Positions 26,297 to 37,248 of a stretch of DNA of 64,000 nt are shown piece by piece. The notes below the pieces were generated by a model. The model did not search any database, had not been told where the DNA came from, and saw only the letters and a list, made by a program, of their open reading frames with translations. The stretch lies in assembly GCF_028618525.1 (NCBI RefSeq), contig NZ_JAQITC010000002.1, positions 1 through 64,000 of the forward strand, given 5' to 3'. This stretch comes from Bartonella sp. AU55XJBT (GTDB lineage Bacteria; Pseudomonadota; Alphaproteobacteria; Rhizobiales; Rhizobiaceae). The position numbers and the translations under genes are program-made. Numbering within the stretch: the first letter of the stretch is position 1; every line of letters begins with the position of its first letter.

Positions 26297-29200
26297 GTGA
26301 GAGTGGCCAAAGATAAAAATAAACTGCAAGAGTATAAAAATTCTCTTCCTCGCTTTATTCATTTGAGAGTGCATTCAGCTTATTCTTTGCTCGAAGGGGC
26401 TTTAAAAATTCCTCAAATTATTCAACAGGCGATTTCAGATCAGGCACCCGCGGTTGCTATTACCGATACCAATAATTTATTTGGGGCTTTGGAATTTTCG
26501 CAGTATTGTCTTTCTCATGGGGTTCAACCTATTATTGGTTGTCAGCTTACCGTTGATTTTTGTGATGAAAATGATCATTCACGTTTGATTAAAGGACGGA
26601 ATGCTTCTGATTTTTATTCTATCGTTCTGTTGGCTGCTAGTAAAGCCGGTTATGCTCATTTGGTTCGTCTTGTAAGCCGTGCTTATCTTGATAAATGTGA
26701 TACTGATCCTCCTCATATTAAAGCTGATTGGTTGTCGGCACACAATGAAGGTATAATCGCTTTAACGGGCGGTAAGGGAGGACCTATTAATCTTTCCTTG
26801 GTAGAAGAAAAAAAAGAACGCGCTGTTGAGCGCTTAATTTATTTGAAAAAAACTTTTGCTGATCGTCTTTATGTGGAATTACAACGGCATGGTTTTTATG
26901 ACAAAGGGGTAGAAGCAGATCTTATTGAATTAGCTTATGCGCATGAAGTTCCTCTTGTTGCAACGAATGAAGCCTTTTTTCTAAAAAAAGAAGGGTACGA
27001 AGCGCATGATGCGTTAATGGCTGTTTCAGAAGGACAAATCGTCTCTAATCCAGATCGAAAAAGGGTGACGCCAGATCATTACTTGAAGTCACAAGATGAA
27101 ATGGTTGTACTGTTTTCTGATCTTCCAGAAGCTTTAGAAAATAGTGTTGAAATTGCATTGCGTTGTCATATTGCCACACCTCTTCGAAAACCGATATTGC
27201 CTCGTTTTATAGAACAATCTGCTCATTCAGAAAATACTTTAGAAGCAGAAGATAGCGAGTTGTTAAATCAAGCTAAAGCTGGTTTAAAGATGCGGCTTGA
27301 AACAATTGGATTGGCTGAAGGGTATACGATTGCAGATTATGAGCAGCGGCTTGATTATGAGGTTTCAGTTATTACGCGTATGCAATTTTCTGGATATTTT
27401 CTTATCGTTTCAGATTTCATAAAATGGGCAAAGGTTCATGATATCCCTGTTGGTCCAGGGAGGGGTTCTGGTGCTGGTTCACTTGTTGCTTATGCATTGA
27501 CGATCACCGATGTTGATCCATTGCGTTTTTCTCTTCTCTTTGAACGTTTTCTCAATCCAGATCGTGTTTCGATGCCAGATTTTGATATCGATTTTTGTCA
27601 AGAGCGGCGTGAAGAAGTTATTCAATATGTTCAAAAAAAATATGGACGTGATCAAGTTGCTCAAATTATTACCTTTGGTAAGTTACAGGCACGTGCAGTT
27701 TTGCGTGATGTGGGGCGTGTTTTAGAAGTTCCTTATCGACAGGTGGATTATCTTACGAAATTAGTTCCTGCTACGCCAGGAAGTCAGGTGGAGTTGGCAG
27801 ATGCTATTAAGGATGAACCTAAATTTGAAGAGGAAAAGAAAAAAGATCCCGTCGTTGGACGCGCATTAGATATAGCACTTCAGTTGGAGGGACTTTATCG
27901 TCATGCTTCAACGCATGCTGCTGGGATTGTTATCGGAGATCGGCCGCTGTGGGAGCTTGTCCCGATGTATCGTGATCCTCGTTCTGATATGCCTGTTACA
28001 CAATTTAACATGAAATATGTTGAACAGGCAGGATTGGTAAAATTTGATTTTCTTGGATTAAAAACGCTTACTGTTTTGAAAATGGCTGTTGATTTTGTTG
28101 CTAGACAAGGGGACAAAATAGATTTGTCAAATATTCCTCTGAATGATGAAGCAACCTACGCTATGATGGCACGTGGTGAAACGGTTGGCGTGTTTCAGGT
28201 GGAAAGTTCTGGTATGCGCAAGGCGCTGATTGGAATGAAGCCAGACCGTATTGAAGATATTATTGCGCTGGTTGCGCTTTACCGTCCTGGTCCAATGGAG
28301 AATATTCCAACCTATAATGCACGCAAACACGGGGAAGAGGAAATTGCTTCTATTCATCCTAAAATAGATCATCTGATTAAAGAAACACAAGGTGTTATCG
28401 TCTATCAAGAACAGGTGATGCAGATTGCTCAGGTACTGGCTGGTTATTCACTTGGGGAAGCTGATTTATTACGTCGTGCTATGGGGAAAAAAATTCATGC
28501 AGAAATGCAAAAACAGCGCACGCGTTTTGTCGATGGAGCCGTTGCTGGTGGTGTTGATAAAGAGCAAGCTGATATTATCTTCGATCTTTTAGCAAAATTT
28601 GCCGATTACGGATTTAATAAATCACACGCTGCTGCTTATGCAATTGTTTCTTATCAAACCGCTTATATGAAGGCTAATTATCCCGTTGAGTTTTTAGCTG
28701 CTTCAATGACGTATGATATGACGAATACGGATAAACTCAATGATTTTCGGCGTGAGGCATTAAGGCTGGGTATTGAAGTTATTGCGCCTTCTATACAAAC
28801 ATCTCATCGCGTTTTTGAGGTTGGTGATAACTGTATTTATTATTCCCTTGCTGCCATTAAAGGGGTGGGAGAAACGGTTGTCGATCATATTGTTGCTTGT
28901 CGTGGGAATAAGATTTTTAAGGATCTGGAAGATTTTTGTGCGCGTGTTGATCCTCGTATTGTCAATAAGCGTGCGATGGAAAGTTTAGTTTGTGCTGGCG
29001 CTTTTGATTGTTTTAATATTGCACGTGAAGTTTTATTAGCCAATCTTGGAACGCTTCATGCACGGGCGCTTCGTATTCTCGATGACAATTCTAGTGGGCA
29101 GGTTGATATCTTTGGAATGGCAGGCGGATTAAAAGAGCCATTGATTTTATCTCAAACGACTCCTTGGTTGTTGGCTGAAAAACTTTATCGAGAATTTCAA

Positions 29201-29791
29201 GCAATAGGCTTTTACTTTTCTGCTCATCCATTGGATGAGTATCAAGCTATTCTTGCTAAAAAACGTGTTCAGACTTGGAGTAATTTTGCCAATGCTGTTA
29301 AAGGGGGAGCAACGGCTGCGCGGCTTGCTGGAACCGTTGTGGCAAAAAATGTGCGCAAAACAAAATCTGGTAAAAAAATGGGAATTATTCATTTTTCTGA
29401 TACAAGTGGACAGTATGAGGCTATCCTCTTTTCTGAAGCACTTTCGGATTATGAGGAGATGCTAGAACCTGGAAAATCTTTTATTATTACGGTGAGCGCA
29501 GAAAATCGCTCTGAAGGGGTTAGTTTGCGAATTGAGACAATTCAGTCTTTGGAAAAGGAAGCATTACAGCAGCATAAAATGATGCGTCTTTTTATCAAAA
29601 CAGTTGATATGCTTCCACAAATTGAACAAAATTTAAATCTGGGGGGACATGGAGAGGTTGGGCTTATTTTAATTCAAGAAGATGGATTGCGAGAAGTCGA
29701 AATTGCACTTCCAAAGCGATATAAGGTCAATTCACATGTCGCAAATGCTATGAAATTAATTCAGGGTGTTGTTGATGTAGAATTGAGTTAA
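26297..29791 (+). CDS. dnaE: DNA polymerase III alpha subunit
   Basis: The replicative polymerase, 1164 residues, DnaE1 type. The N-terminal PHP domain begins FIHLRVHSAYSLLEGALK (about 20-37). The palm contains GPGRGSGAGSLVAYAL and the catalytic aspartates in PDFDIDF (Asp428 and Asp430). KSHAAAYAIVSYQTAYMKAN and the helix-hairpin-helix region follow, and then an OB domain (AARLAGTVVAKNVRKTKSGK). The start is taken as GTG 26297; GTG 26303 in the same frame is equally possible. It stands alone. A weak hairpin lies after the stop. Confidence 0.96.
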   Translation: MRVAKDKNKLQEYKNSLPRFIHLRVHSAYSLLEGALKIPQIIQQAISDQAPAVAITDTNNLFGALEFSQYCLSHGVQPIIGCQLTVDFCDENDHSRLIKGRNASDFYSIVLLAASKAGYAHLVRLVSRAYLDKCDTDPPHIKADWLSAHNEGIIALTGGKGGPINLSLVEEKKERAVERLIYLKKTFADRLYVELQRHGFYDKGVEADLIELAYAHEVPLVATNEAFFLKKEGYEAHDALMAVSEGQIVSNPDRKRVTPDHYLKSQDEMVVLFSDLPEALENSVEIALRCHIATPLRKPILPRFIEQSAHSENTLEAEDSELLNQAKAGLKMRLETIGLAEGYTIADYEQRLDYEVSVITRMQFSGYFLIVSDFIKWAKVHDIPVGPGRGSGAGSLVAYALTITDVDPLRFSLLFERFLNPDRVSMPDFDIDFCQERREEVIQYVQKKYGRDQVAQIITFGKLQARAVLRDVGRVLEVPYRQVDYLTKLVPATPGSQVELADAIKDEPKFEEEKKKDPVVGRALDIALQLEGLYRHASTHAAGIVIGDRPLWELVPMYRDPRSDMPVTQFNMKYVEQAGLVKFDFLGLKTLTVLKMAVDFVARQGDKIDLSNIPLNDEATYAMMARGETVGVFQVESSGMRKALIGMKPDRIEDIIALVALYRPGPMENIPTYNARKHGEEEIASIHPKIDHLIKETQGVIVYQEQVMQIAQVLAGYSLGEADLLRRAMGKKIHAEMQKQRTRFVDGAVAGGVDKEQADIIFDLLAKFADYGFNKSHAAAYAIVSYQTAYMKANYPVEFLAASMTYDMTNTDKLNDFRREALRLGIEVIAPSIQTSHRVFEVGDNCIYYSLAAIKGVGETVVDHIVACRGNKIFKDLEDFCARVDPRIVNKRAMESLVCAGAFDCFNIAREVLLANLGTLHARALRILDDNSSGQVDIFGMAGGLKEPLILSQTTPWLLAEKLYREFQAIGFYFSAHPLDEYQAILAKKRVQTWSNFANAVKGGATAARLAGTVVAKNVRKTKSGKKMGIIHFSDTSGQYEAILFSEALSDYEEMLEPGKSFIITVSAENRSEGVSLRIETIQSLEKEALQQHKMMRLFIKTVDMLPQIEQNLNLGGHGEVGLILIQEDGLREVEIALPKRYKVNSHVANAMKLIQGVVDVELS

Positions 29792-29797
29792 AACAAG

Positions 29798-29832
29798 AGT
29801 AAAAATAGGGGCTATTTGGGGAGATTTTTACT
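29798..29832. terminator. Weak hairpin after dnaE
   Basis: AGTAAAAAT pairs with ATTTTTACT (9 bp, mostly A-T) around a 17-base loop, between convergent dnaE and the monooxygenase gene. It is a plausible but weak terminator. Confidence 0.3.
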
Positions 29833-29979
29833 TTGGGAAAAGTTGAAAGTTGGGCTTTGAAAATCAGATAGGTGATTTCAAAAGATCTTCCTTTTATTTG
29901 GGTAAGTACTGGTCGATTTTTAGTGTCATAAAGTCAAAAAATCTTTTTCCTTGGTAATATTCAAAGTATTGGAAGAGTT

Positions 29980-31227
29980 TTATAAGTTTTTATCACAATT
30001 TTTTATGGAACTTATCGCATCATACATATAAAGCCAATGGAGGCTTGACATAATGCTCTCTGGTGTACGAATTTTCATCATGAGATTACGGGCTATTGCT
30101 ATAGGCCCGGTTGCATGATAAGCTAATCTGTTGAAACTCCCACGTTTTTTTACGGCTGCAATACGGGGAATGCGTGTTTTTTCGTAAAGCGAAAGTGCTT
30201 TCGTTAATGAAAGATCTTTCAATGAAAGTGCTTCCGCTAATGTGGCAGCGTCTTCGATTGCCATAGCGGCACCTTGTGCTGCAAAAGGTAAAGCTGCATG
30301 TGCACAATCGCCAACAAACACTTGTCTCTCTAGGCCTAAAAAACGATCTTGTTTCATGTGAAAGAGTGGCCAATATCGCCATTCATCAATATGGTCAAAG
30401 ATTTGTAAGATTTTTGAATTCCACCCCTTAAAAAGAGATTTGAGTTTTTCTTTATCTCCTTTATGGTCCCATCCTTCTTCGGGATTTTCTCCATGAGTAA
30501 TGGCGACAAAATTAAAAATTTTTTCTAACGATTGAATGGGATAGACAACAAGATGATTGTTTGGTCCCATCCAAGCTGTGATTGTCTTCATATTGTGCAA
30601 TGAAGAACGAAAGTTTTGAGGAAGATTATCCAATGCTGTTGTTGCACGCCAAGCAATAAAGCCACTAAAATTTGCTTTTTCATGAAAAGGAGATTGTTGC
30701 CGTAATGTTGACCAAACGCCATCACATCCGATCAGGAGGGGCGTTGAATAAAGCTGTTCTGTTGTTGCATCTGTTTTTATTGTTGTTATTTTAATGTTGG
30801 TTGCAGAGTGGGTAGAAGATACAATTGTTTCGCCTGCTTTGTATTGAATCAGAGGATTTTCGATCACTGCATTATATAAAATTTTTTGTAAAGCCGCACG
30901 ATGAATTGTCATATAAGGGGCTTTCCAATATTTTTCTGTTAGATTGATAATATGAGCACGTAGACGTGTTTTTAAAGATATTCCATCTTTTAACTCAAGA
31001 AAATGTGGGATTGTTGCGACTTCAGTGAGTTTGTTAAGAAGTTTCCAGTGAGCAAGAATAGATGTTGCATTTGGAGTGAGTTGAATACCAGCACCTATCG
31101 TTTCAAGTTGCTTACACTTTTCGATAATGGTGCTTGAAATTCCTTTATGAGCGAGCGCTAAAGCGGTACTTAAACCAGCAATTCCTCCTCCAACGATGAT
31201 GGGTGATTGCTCCACAAATGATTTCAT
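29980..31227 (-). CDS. FAD-dependent monooxygenase, salicylate hydroxylase/UbiH-like
   Basis: A group A flavoprotein hydroxylase of 415 residues. The FAD-binding GxGxxG is in PIIVGGGIAGLSTALALAHK (about 10-29), the DG motif near GCDGVWSTLR, and the second FAD motif in FVGDCAHAALPFAAQGAAMA. The substrate is not evident: relatives hydroxylate salicylate, other aromatics or ubiquinone precursors. In an obligate intracellular-style genome without an aromatic degradation cluster, a ubiquinone-related or salvage role is as likely. The small zinc-finger gene ends 46 bases upstream, in the same direction. Confidence 0.8.
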   Translation of the reverse strand: MKSFVEQSPIIVGGGIAGLSTALALAHKGISSTIIEKCKQLETIGAGIQLTPNATSILAHWKLLNKLTEVATIPHFLELKDGISLKTRLRAHIINLTEKYWKAPYMTIHRAALQKILYNAVIENPLIQYKAGETIVSSTHSATNIKITTIKTDATTEQLYSTPLLIGCDGVWSTLRQQSPFHEKANFSGFIAWRATTALDNLPQNFRSSLHNMKTITAWMGPNNHLVVYPIQSLEKIFNFVAITHGENPEEGWDHKGDKEKLKSLFKGWNSKILQIFDHIDEWRYWPLFHMKQDRFLGLERQVFVGDCAHAALPFAAQGAAMAIEDAATLAEALSLKDLSLTKALSLYEKTRIPRIAAVKKRGSFNRLAYHATGPIAIARNLMMKIRTPESIMSSLHWLYMYDAISSIKNCDKNL

Positions 31228-31273
31228 CTTAAATAAGCAGAACTAAAAGAGTGGTAGAAAGCCGGATAACGCA

Positions 31274-31522
31274 TTATACTCGCTTTTTTGAATGGTATAA
31301 ACACCCTGTTGGGTTTGTTTGATCGCACAATAGTGAGGGAACATAACGATAAAGGGTTGAGCAATAAGGGCAGATTTTCTCATCAGCTGCTCCCATATCG
31401 ATAAAGATATGAGGATGATCAAATGGTTGCGTAGCGCCTACGCACATAAATTCTTTCACACCAATTTCGATTGTTTTATATCCAAGATCATTTTGAAAAT
31501 GGGGAATATTATGATCAGCCAT
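31274..31522 (-). CDS. Small zinc-finger (CHCC-type) protein
   Basis: 82 residues from ATG 31522 (MADHNIPHFQND); three extra residues are possible. The ligands Cys (EFMCVGATQPFDHPHIFIDM), His and CPYC (KICPYCSTLYRYV) match the zf-CHCC family, which includes the NDUFS6-like accessory subunit of complex I and is widespread in alphaproteobacteria. A role linked to respiratory complex I is possible. It is probably co-transcribed with the monooxygenase. Confidence 0.75.
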   Translation of the reverse strand: MADHNIPHFQNDLGYKTIEIGVKEFMCVGATQPFDHPHIFIDMGAADEKICPYCSTLYRYVPSLLCDQTNPTGCLYHSKKRV

Positions 31523-31531
31523 GGTGTACAA

Positions 31532-31848
31532 ACTCCAGAATAAATTATCATCATCAGCTGTGATGAGGCTTTTCTATTTTATAAGCGTGAGTTTGTAACA
31601 ATGCTTATCATAATGCAAGATGCTTTTTAAGACAAAGTGCTCTTCTTTTATGCTATATGGAATAATCGTCATGTTTTTAGTACTTTTCAGATGGAGCTTG
31701 TTTCTAAGTATTTTTAAATATTCAATGGAAACATGATAATAAAAATGAGACATTGATGTATTATAAGTATGATAACATATTATAGAATATTATGTGAGGT
31801 GTTTCTTCAAGGACTTTAGAAAGTATAAAAGAATATTAATGAGAATAT
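31532..31848. other. Divergent intergenic region before ppk
   Basis: About 315 AT-rich bases. I looked for a Pho-box-like repeat because ppk can be phosphate-regulated and saw none. No other feature is recognised. Confidence 0.5.
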
Positions 31849-34029
31849 ATGGAACAGAGGGTGGCAGATAAAATTTCTATATCGGATATAACGATGGAAA
31901 ATCCGGCACGGTTTATTAATCGAGAGTTTTCATGGCTACAATTTAATAATCGTGTTTTGATGGAATCGGCTAATTCGAAACATCCTTTATTAGAGCGGCT
32001 ACAATTTCTTTCGATTTCAGCAACAAATCTTGATGAGTTTTTTATGGTTCGTGTTGCTGGTCTTGCAGCTCAAATTCGTGCTCATGTTACAACATGCAGT
32101 GCAGATGGGTATACCCCACAGGAACAACTCGATATTGTGCTCGCTGAGATTTCCAAATTGCAGGCTCATCAACTCCAGGAATTGAATGTTTTACGTGATG
32201 AATTAAAAAAGAATGATATTGAAATTATTTGTTCTGATGATCTTTCAGAAGCCGAAAAATCGTGGCTTGAAAAATATTTTCTTGATAAAATTTTTCCTGT
32301 TCTAAAACCTTTGCCGGTTGATTCTACGCATCCCTTTCCCTTTATCCCTAATTTAGGGCTTTCTCTTGCGTTTCAATTGTCTGAAGGAACTGGTCAACAC
32401 GCACGTACAGTGTTATTGCCCATTTCAATGCTTCTGAGGCGTTTTATTCTTCTTCCTCAAGAGGGCAATCATTTTCGTTTTATTGCATCTGAAGATGTTA
32501 TTTATCTTTTTATCAAATATCTATTTCCTCACGATGAGGTTAATGGAATTGGTACATTTAGAGTGATTCGGGATAGCGATATTGAAGTAGAAGAAGAAGC
32601 TGAGGATCTTGTTCATTTTTTTGAAAAGGCTCTTAAAAGGCGGCGGCGTGGGCAGGTTATTCGCGTTGAATTTGATGCAAAAATGCCAGAGAATTTGCGC
32701 CAATTTATAGTGAATTGTCTTGCTGTTCCTGATAACTGTATTAATATTCTTGATGGATTTTTGGCACTTAATATGGTCTCAGAGATTGTTTCTATTCCCC
32801 GTGATGATCTCAAATTTATTCCTTATATTCCTCGTGTTCCGGAATCTATTCGTAAACATAATGGGGATTGTTTTACAGCTATTCGTGAAAATGATCTCGT
32901 GATTCATCACCCCTATGAGACATTTGATGTTGTTGTCCAATTTTTACGTCAAGCTGCTGGCGATCCTGATGTTGTGGAAATCAAACAAACACTTTATCGG
33001 ACATCAAATGATAGCCCAATTGTTAGCGCTTTGATTGAAGCCGCTAAAGGGGGAAAGTCTGTGACTGCTTTGGTAGAACTTAAAGCACGTTTTGATGAAG
33101 AAGCAAATATTCGTTGGGCGCGGGATCTTGAATGTGCTGGAGTTCAAGTTATTTTTGGTTTTATTACCTTAAAAACACATGCCAAGATGTCTCTGGTTGT
33201 GAGACGTGAAGGAAAACGTCTTTGTTCTTATGTTCATCTTGGAACAGGAAATTATCACCCCGTGAACGCTAAAACTTATACGGATCTTTCTTTTTTTTCC
33301 ACGGATGATGATATCGCTCATGATGTTGCGTTATTGTTCAATTATATTGCGCAATATGAGCGTCCACGTGAAACAATGAAGATCGCTTTTTCGCCTTTGA
33401 CATTGCGTGGTCGTATTTTAGAGCATATTGAAGGAGAAATTGCTCATGCACAACGAGGAAAGTTTGCTGCTATTTGGATAAAAGTGAATGCATTGGTTGA
33501 TCCTGAAATTATTGATGCTTTATATCGTGCTAGTCAAGCAGGGGTACAGATTGATCTGGTTGTGCGAGGGATATGTTGTTTACGTCCTTGTATTCCAGGA
33601 ATTTCGGATAATATTCGTGTAAAATCAATTGTCGGGCGTTTTCTTGAACATAGCCGTATTTTTTGTTTTGGGAATGGGCAAGATTTGCCTAATGAAAATG
33701 CACTTGTTTACTTAGGTTCTGCTGATATGATGCCTCGTAATCTAGATTATCGTATTGAAATATTGGTTCCAGTTTTTAATAAAATGGTGCGACGGAAGAT
33801 TCTTTTACAAATTATGCTAGCTAATCTCATTGATAATCAACAAAGCTTTGATATACTCAAAGATGGGATATCGAAACGTATCACACCGCAGATAGGTGAA
33901 AGTCCGTTTAATGCGCAGGAGTATTTTATGGCCAATACAAGTTTTGCGGGGGAAAATGAGTCTTTTGAATCTTCCATTTCACGCTTGGTTGCGTTGCATC
34001 GGCAACAAGCTGAAATGCATAAAGACTGA
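31849..34029 (+). CDS. ppk: Polyphosphate kinase
   Basis: Reversibly makes polyphosphate from ATP. 726 residues, PPK1 family. The N-terminal domain has [16 protein letters not shown] (about 22-37). The phospholipase D-like catalytic part has His444 in [12 protein letters not shown] (the expected autophosphorylated histidine) and His463 in [12 protein letters not shown]; the spacing of 19 is as in E. coli His435/His454. ppx follows after 6 bases, so synthesis and breakdown enzymes share a transcript. Confidence 0.97.
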   Translation: MEQRVADKISISDITMENPARFINREFSWLQFNNRVLMESANSKHPLLERLQFLSISATNLDEFFMVRVAGLAAQIRAHVTTCSADGYTPQEQLDIVLAEISKLQAHQLQELNVLRDELKKNDIEIICSDDLSEAEKSWLEKYFLDKIFPVLKPLPVDSTHPFPFIPNLGLSLAFQLSEGTGQHARTVLLPISMLLRRFILLPQEGNHFRFIASEDVIYLFIKYLFPHDEVNGIGTFRVIRDSDIEVEEEAEDLVHFFEKALKRRRRGQVIRVEFDAKMPENLRQFIVNCLAVPDNCINILDGFLALNMVSEIVSIPRDDLKFIPYIPRVPESIRKHNGDCFTAIRENDLVIHHPYETFDVVVQFLRQAAGDPDVVEIKQTLYRTSNDSPIVSALIEAAKGGKSVTALVELKARFDEEANIRWARDLECAGVQVIFGFITLKTHAKMSLVVRREGKRLCSYVHLGTGNYHPVNAKTYTDLSFFSTDDDIAHDVALLFNYIAQYERPRETMKIAFSPLTLRGRILEHIEGEIAHAQRGKFAAIWIKVNALVDPEIIDALYRASQAGVQIDLVVRGICCLRPCIPGISDNIRVKSIVGRFLEHSRIFCFGNGQDLPNENALVYLGSADMMPRNLDYRIEILVPVFNKMVRRKILLQIMLANLIDNQQSFDILKDGISKRITPQIGESPFNAQEYFMANTSFAGENESFESSISRLVALHRQQAEMHKD

Positions 34030-34035
34030 AATCCG

Positions 34036-35553
34036 ATGACGTATAGAGATGCTCAAGGTAGGCTAAAAGGACGTAAGCCTGTTGCTGTTATTGACATTGG
34101 ATCAAATTCTGTTCGGTTGGTGATTTATGAAGGGCTTGTTCGCTCACCAACGGTTTTGTTTAATGAAAAGATTCTTTGTGGTCTCGGTCATGGTGTGGCA
34201 AAAACGGGCTTTTTAGAAGAAAAAGCGATGAAAATGGCGTTGCAAACGCTCAAACGATTTCGAACACTGTGTCGACAGATTGGGGCCGATGAGGTCTATA
34301 CTTTAGCAACGGCGGCAGCACGAGATGCAAAAAATGGCGTAGCGTTTATTCAAAGTGCTGAAGATATTTTACAAAATAAAATATATCTTCTTTCCGGAAG
34401 TGAAGAAGCTAAGTACTCAGCCTATGGGGTTATTTCTACTTTTTATCAACCAAAAGGTATTTCTGGAGATCTGGGTGGTGGAAGTCTCGAATTGATTGAT
34501 ATTGATCATTCTGATGTCGGTGAAGGGATAACGCTTCCATTAGGTGGTTTACGGCTACAGTATATGTCCAATAATGATAGTGCTGTTGCTGCAAAAATTG
34601 TACATGAGCAATTTTATCAATCTTCTGTTGCGCGTACGCGTAAAGGTATGGCACGTTATTTTTATGCCGTAGGGGGGACATGGCGTAATTTGGCAAAACT
34701 CCATATGGCAATGAAACATTATCGGCTTCCTGTTATGCATGGCTATGAAGTTGATGCCATGGAAATGGAGAAATTTTTACGTCTTGTAGCAAGCGGAAAT
34801 ATTGATAATATGAGAGGGATTGCGGCGGTTTCACAGAATCGTCGGAAACTTTTGTCCTATGGGGCAATTGTGCTTATTGAACTCATTCAGTGTATGGAGT
34901 TTGAAAAGATAATCTTTTCTGGTGCTGGCGTTCGTGAAGGTTTTCTTTATTCACGCTTGCCGCAGGCGATTCAACTTTCAGACCCTCTCATTGCTGCATG
35001 CACAGAAATGGCTATTCTACGGGCACGTTCACCAAAACAAGCAGAAGAGCTTATTGATTTTACGACAAATGCCTTTGACGTTTTTGGAATTTCAGAAACT
35101 GAAAATGAATGCCGTTATCGTCAAGCGGCTTGCCTTCTTGCCGATATTGGTTGGCGTATACATCCAGATTATCGAGGCAATGAAGCAGCCAATCAGATAG
35201 CATTAGGATCTTATCCAGGGATTTCTCATGAGGGGCGCCTTTATGCAGCGCTTGCTGTTTTTTTTCGCAATACCAGTTTACTGGTTGATAAAGAATCTTT
35301 TCCCATCTTTCAATTAGCAACACAAAATATCATTGAAAAAGCACGTATTCTTGGTGAAACAATGCGTATTGCTCATCTGTTTAGCGCTTCTGTTGCAGGA
35401 ATTTTACCTCATTTATTTTGGCATAAAAAAGCAGATCATATTGTTTTGCAGATCCCCCAAAATTACGCTGGATTATTGGGAGAACGTCCTCTTGGACGAT
35501 TAAAGAAGTTATCAAAAATAATTAAACAACCTCTTGCTTTTGAAATTTCTTGA
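34036..35553 (+). CDS. ppx: Exopolyphosphatase (Ppx/GppA family)
   Basis: Removes terminal phosphate from polyphosphate and possibly from pppGpp. 505 residues. The actin-like ATPase fold shows VAVIDIGSNSVRLVIYE (about 17-33), ATAAARDAKNG and SGDLGGGSLELIDID. A C-terminal HD-like helical region starts near residue 320. It is translated just after ppk. The family cannot be split into polyphosphate versus guanosine pentaphosphate specificity by eye. Confidence 0.94.
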   Translation: MTYRDAQGRLKGRKPVAVIDIGSNSVRLVIYEGLVRSPTVLFNEKILCGLGHGVAKTGFLEEKAMKMALQTLKRFRTLCRQIGADEVYTLATAAARDAKNGVAFIQSAEDILQNKIYLLSGSEEAKYSAYGVISTFYQPKGISGDLGGGSLELIDIDHSDVGEGITLPLGGLRLQYMSNNDSAVAAKIVHEQFYQSSVARTRKGMARYFYAVGGTWRNLAKLHMAMKHYRLPVMHGYEVDAMEMEKFLRLVASGNIDNMRGIAAVSQNRRKLLSYGAIVLIELIQCMEFEKIIFSGAGVREGFLYSRLPQAIQLSDPLIAACTEMAILRARSPKQAEELIDFTTNAFDVFGISETENECRYRQAACLLADIGWRIHPDYRGNEAANQIALGSYPGISHEGRLYAALAVFFRNTSLLVDKESFPIFQLATQNIIEKARILGETMRIAHLFSASVAGILPHLFWHKKADHIVLQIPQNYAGLLGERPLGRLKKLSKIIKQPLAFEIS

Positions 35554-35960
35554 TTTTTCCTGCTAATTTATTCGCATTTTAGATCTTAAAAGATTAGGTA
35601 TTTTAGATTTTTTTTTAACAAGATTGTTATTTGATTGATCTAAAAAATATTTAACGCTTTTCTTTAATAAGAGCCTTACTATTTAAGTTTTTAAATTTGT
35701 CAGCAGCAGGTTTTATTTACCCTATTTGCGTTGTCTTCTAGCCTATAGCAAATTGATATAGATAAGTAGCGTAAAGGATTTTTTTTAATGAGAATATTTT
35801 AAATTTATTCAGAATTTCTTTTATATTATTTCAAATAAAATTGATTTAATAAGGTACGATTACAAAAATTTTTTTCTTTTGATTTTCTACTCATTTTGAC
35901 ATAAAGTAAGATTCTCTTTAGGGGATCTTATGGAAATCTCGAAATGTGGAGAAATGTTCA
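35554..35960. other. Intergenic region between convergent ppx and rnd
   Basis: About 400 very AT-rich bases. No gene and no strong hairpin seen. Confidence 0.6.
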
Positions 35961-37115
35961 TTAGAGCTGTTTTGTGCTTATTTTCCCATCGTTAAAGTAA
36001 AATCCTATCTGACCCCTTAGAAGTTGTTCGGCTTTTTGACCAAATATTTCATAGCGCCAGCCATTCATAGCAGGGATATTTTTTTTAATTCCTCCATTGG
36101 CGATTTTTTCTAAATCACTAGATGTTGCAATAATTTTAGGGGCAATGCTGTTTTCGTTTGCAACAAGTTTTAATAATACTTTGAGAAGTTCGATAGCAGC
36201 GGCTGTCGTATCATTGAGTGGATTATGTTTAGGAATAGGGGGTAAAGTAGAAAGATCAACCTCTAAGCCTTCCTGGACAGCCTTGATTAATGATGATGCA
36301 ATTGAGCGTTTATCCCAATTCTTATTAAGGCTGCGCAACCGTTTTAACGCAGATTCATCTTTTGGTTGTTGGGTTGCTATTTCTATAAGACATTCATCTT
36401 TCATGATATGACGACGGGGCATATTGTATTTTCGTGCTTCACGTTCACGCCAAGCGGCTATCTTTTGTAATACAGCAAGTTCACGCGGTTTTTTAACTTT
36501 TCCTTTCACTTTTTTCCATGCTTCATCTTCTGGCATATCATAGGTTTTAGGATTTAAGAGGATTGTGATTTCATCATCCATCCAGTGAATTCGTTGATTT
36601 TTTTCTAATCTTTTTTTCAAGAGAAGATAAACATCTCTTAGATAGGTTACATCGGCAAGGGCATAGAGCAGTTGTTTTTCAGACAGGGGGCGACAACTCC
36701 AATCTGTAAAGCGGGAGGACTTATCAAGATGATGCCCCGTGCAGCGTTGTACAATTTGATCATAAGAGATCGAATCACCAAATCCGCAAATTGATCCGGC
36801 TATTTGTGTGTCGAAGAGAGGAGAAGGAATAACGCCACCAAGATAATAAATCGTTTCAATATCTTGGCGGGCAGAGTGAAAAACTTTGACGATTTTTTTA
36901 TCGATCATAAGCTCAAAAAAGGGTTGTAAATCAATATCTGGTGCTATGGGATCAATTAGAACTGTAGCATCTGGTGATGCAAGCTGGATTAAACACAGTT
37001 GAGGCCAAAAAGTTGTTTCGCGGATAAACTCAGTATCGACTGTTACAAAATCAGAGGTTCGTAGAGCGTTTAGTGCAATTTTAAGATCTGTTGTTTGTGT
37101 AATAAGATTCATCAT
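35961..37115 (-). CDS. rnd: Ribonuclease D
   Basis: A 3'-5' exoribonuclease that trims tRNA precursors. 384 residues. DEDD-family exonuclease motifs are seen: Exo I FVTVDTEFIRETTF (Asp and Glu metal ligands), Exo II VFHSARQDIETI and Exo III LLYALADVTYLRDVY. One HRDC domain follows (LAVLQKIAAWREREARKYN, about 210-290). It is divergent from aspS with about 130 bases between, an arrangement shared with other Rhizobiales. Confidence 0.95.
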   Translation of the reverse strand: MMNLITQTTDLKIALNALRTSDFVTVDTEFIRETTFWPQLCLIQLASPDATVLIDPIAPDIDLQPFFELMIDKKIVKVFHSARQDIETIYYLGGVIPSPLFDTQIAGSICGFGDSISYDQIVQRCTGHHLDKSSRFTDWSCRPLSEKQLLYALADVTYLRDVYLLLKKRLEKNQRIHWMDDEITILLNPKTYDMPEDEAWKKVKGKVKKPRELAVLQKIAAWREREARKYNMPRRHIMKDECLIEIATQQPKDESALKRLRSLNKNWDKRSIASSLIKAVQEGLEVDLSTLPPIPKHNPLNDTTAAAIELLKVLLKLVANENSIAPKIIATSSDLEKIANGGIKKNIPAMNGWRYEIFGQKAEQLLRGQIGFYFNDGKISTKQL

Positions 37116-37248
37116 TCTACTATAGCTAGATAAATTAAATTTGTCTTTTATTGGACTTTATTTTCGCGTTTTTATTCTCATATCTTGACAAATGGTTATG
37201 AAAAAGCGTTTTTAGCGCATGTGAATATTATAATCAAAGGCAAAAAAC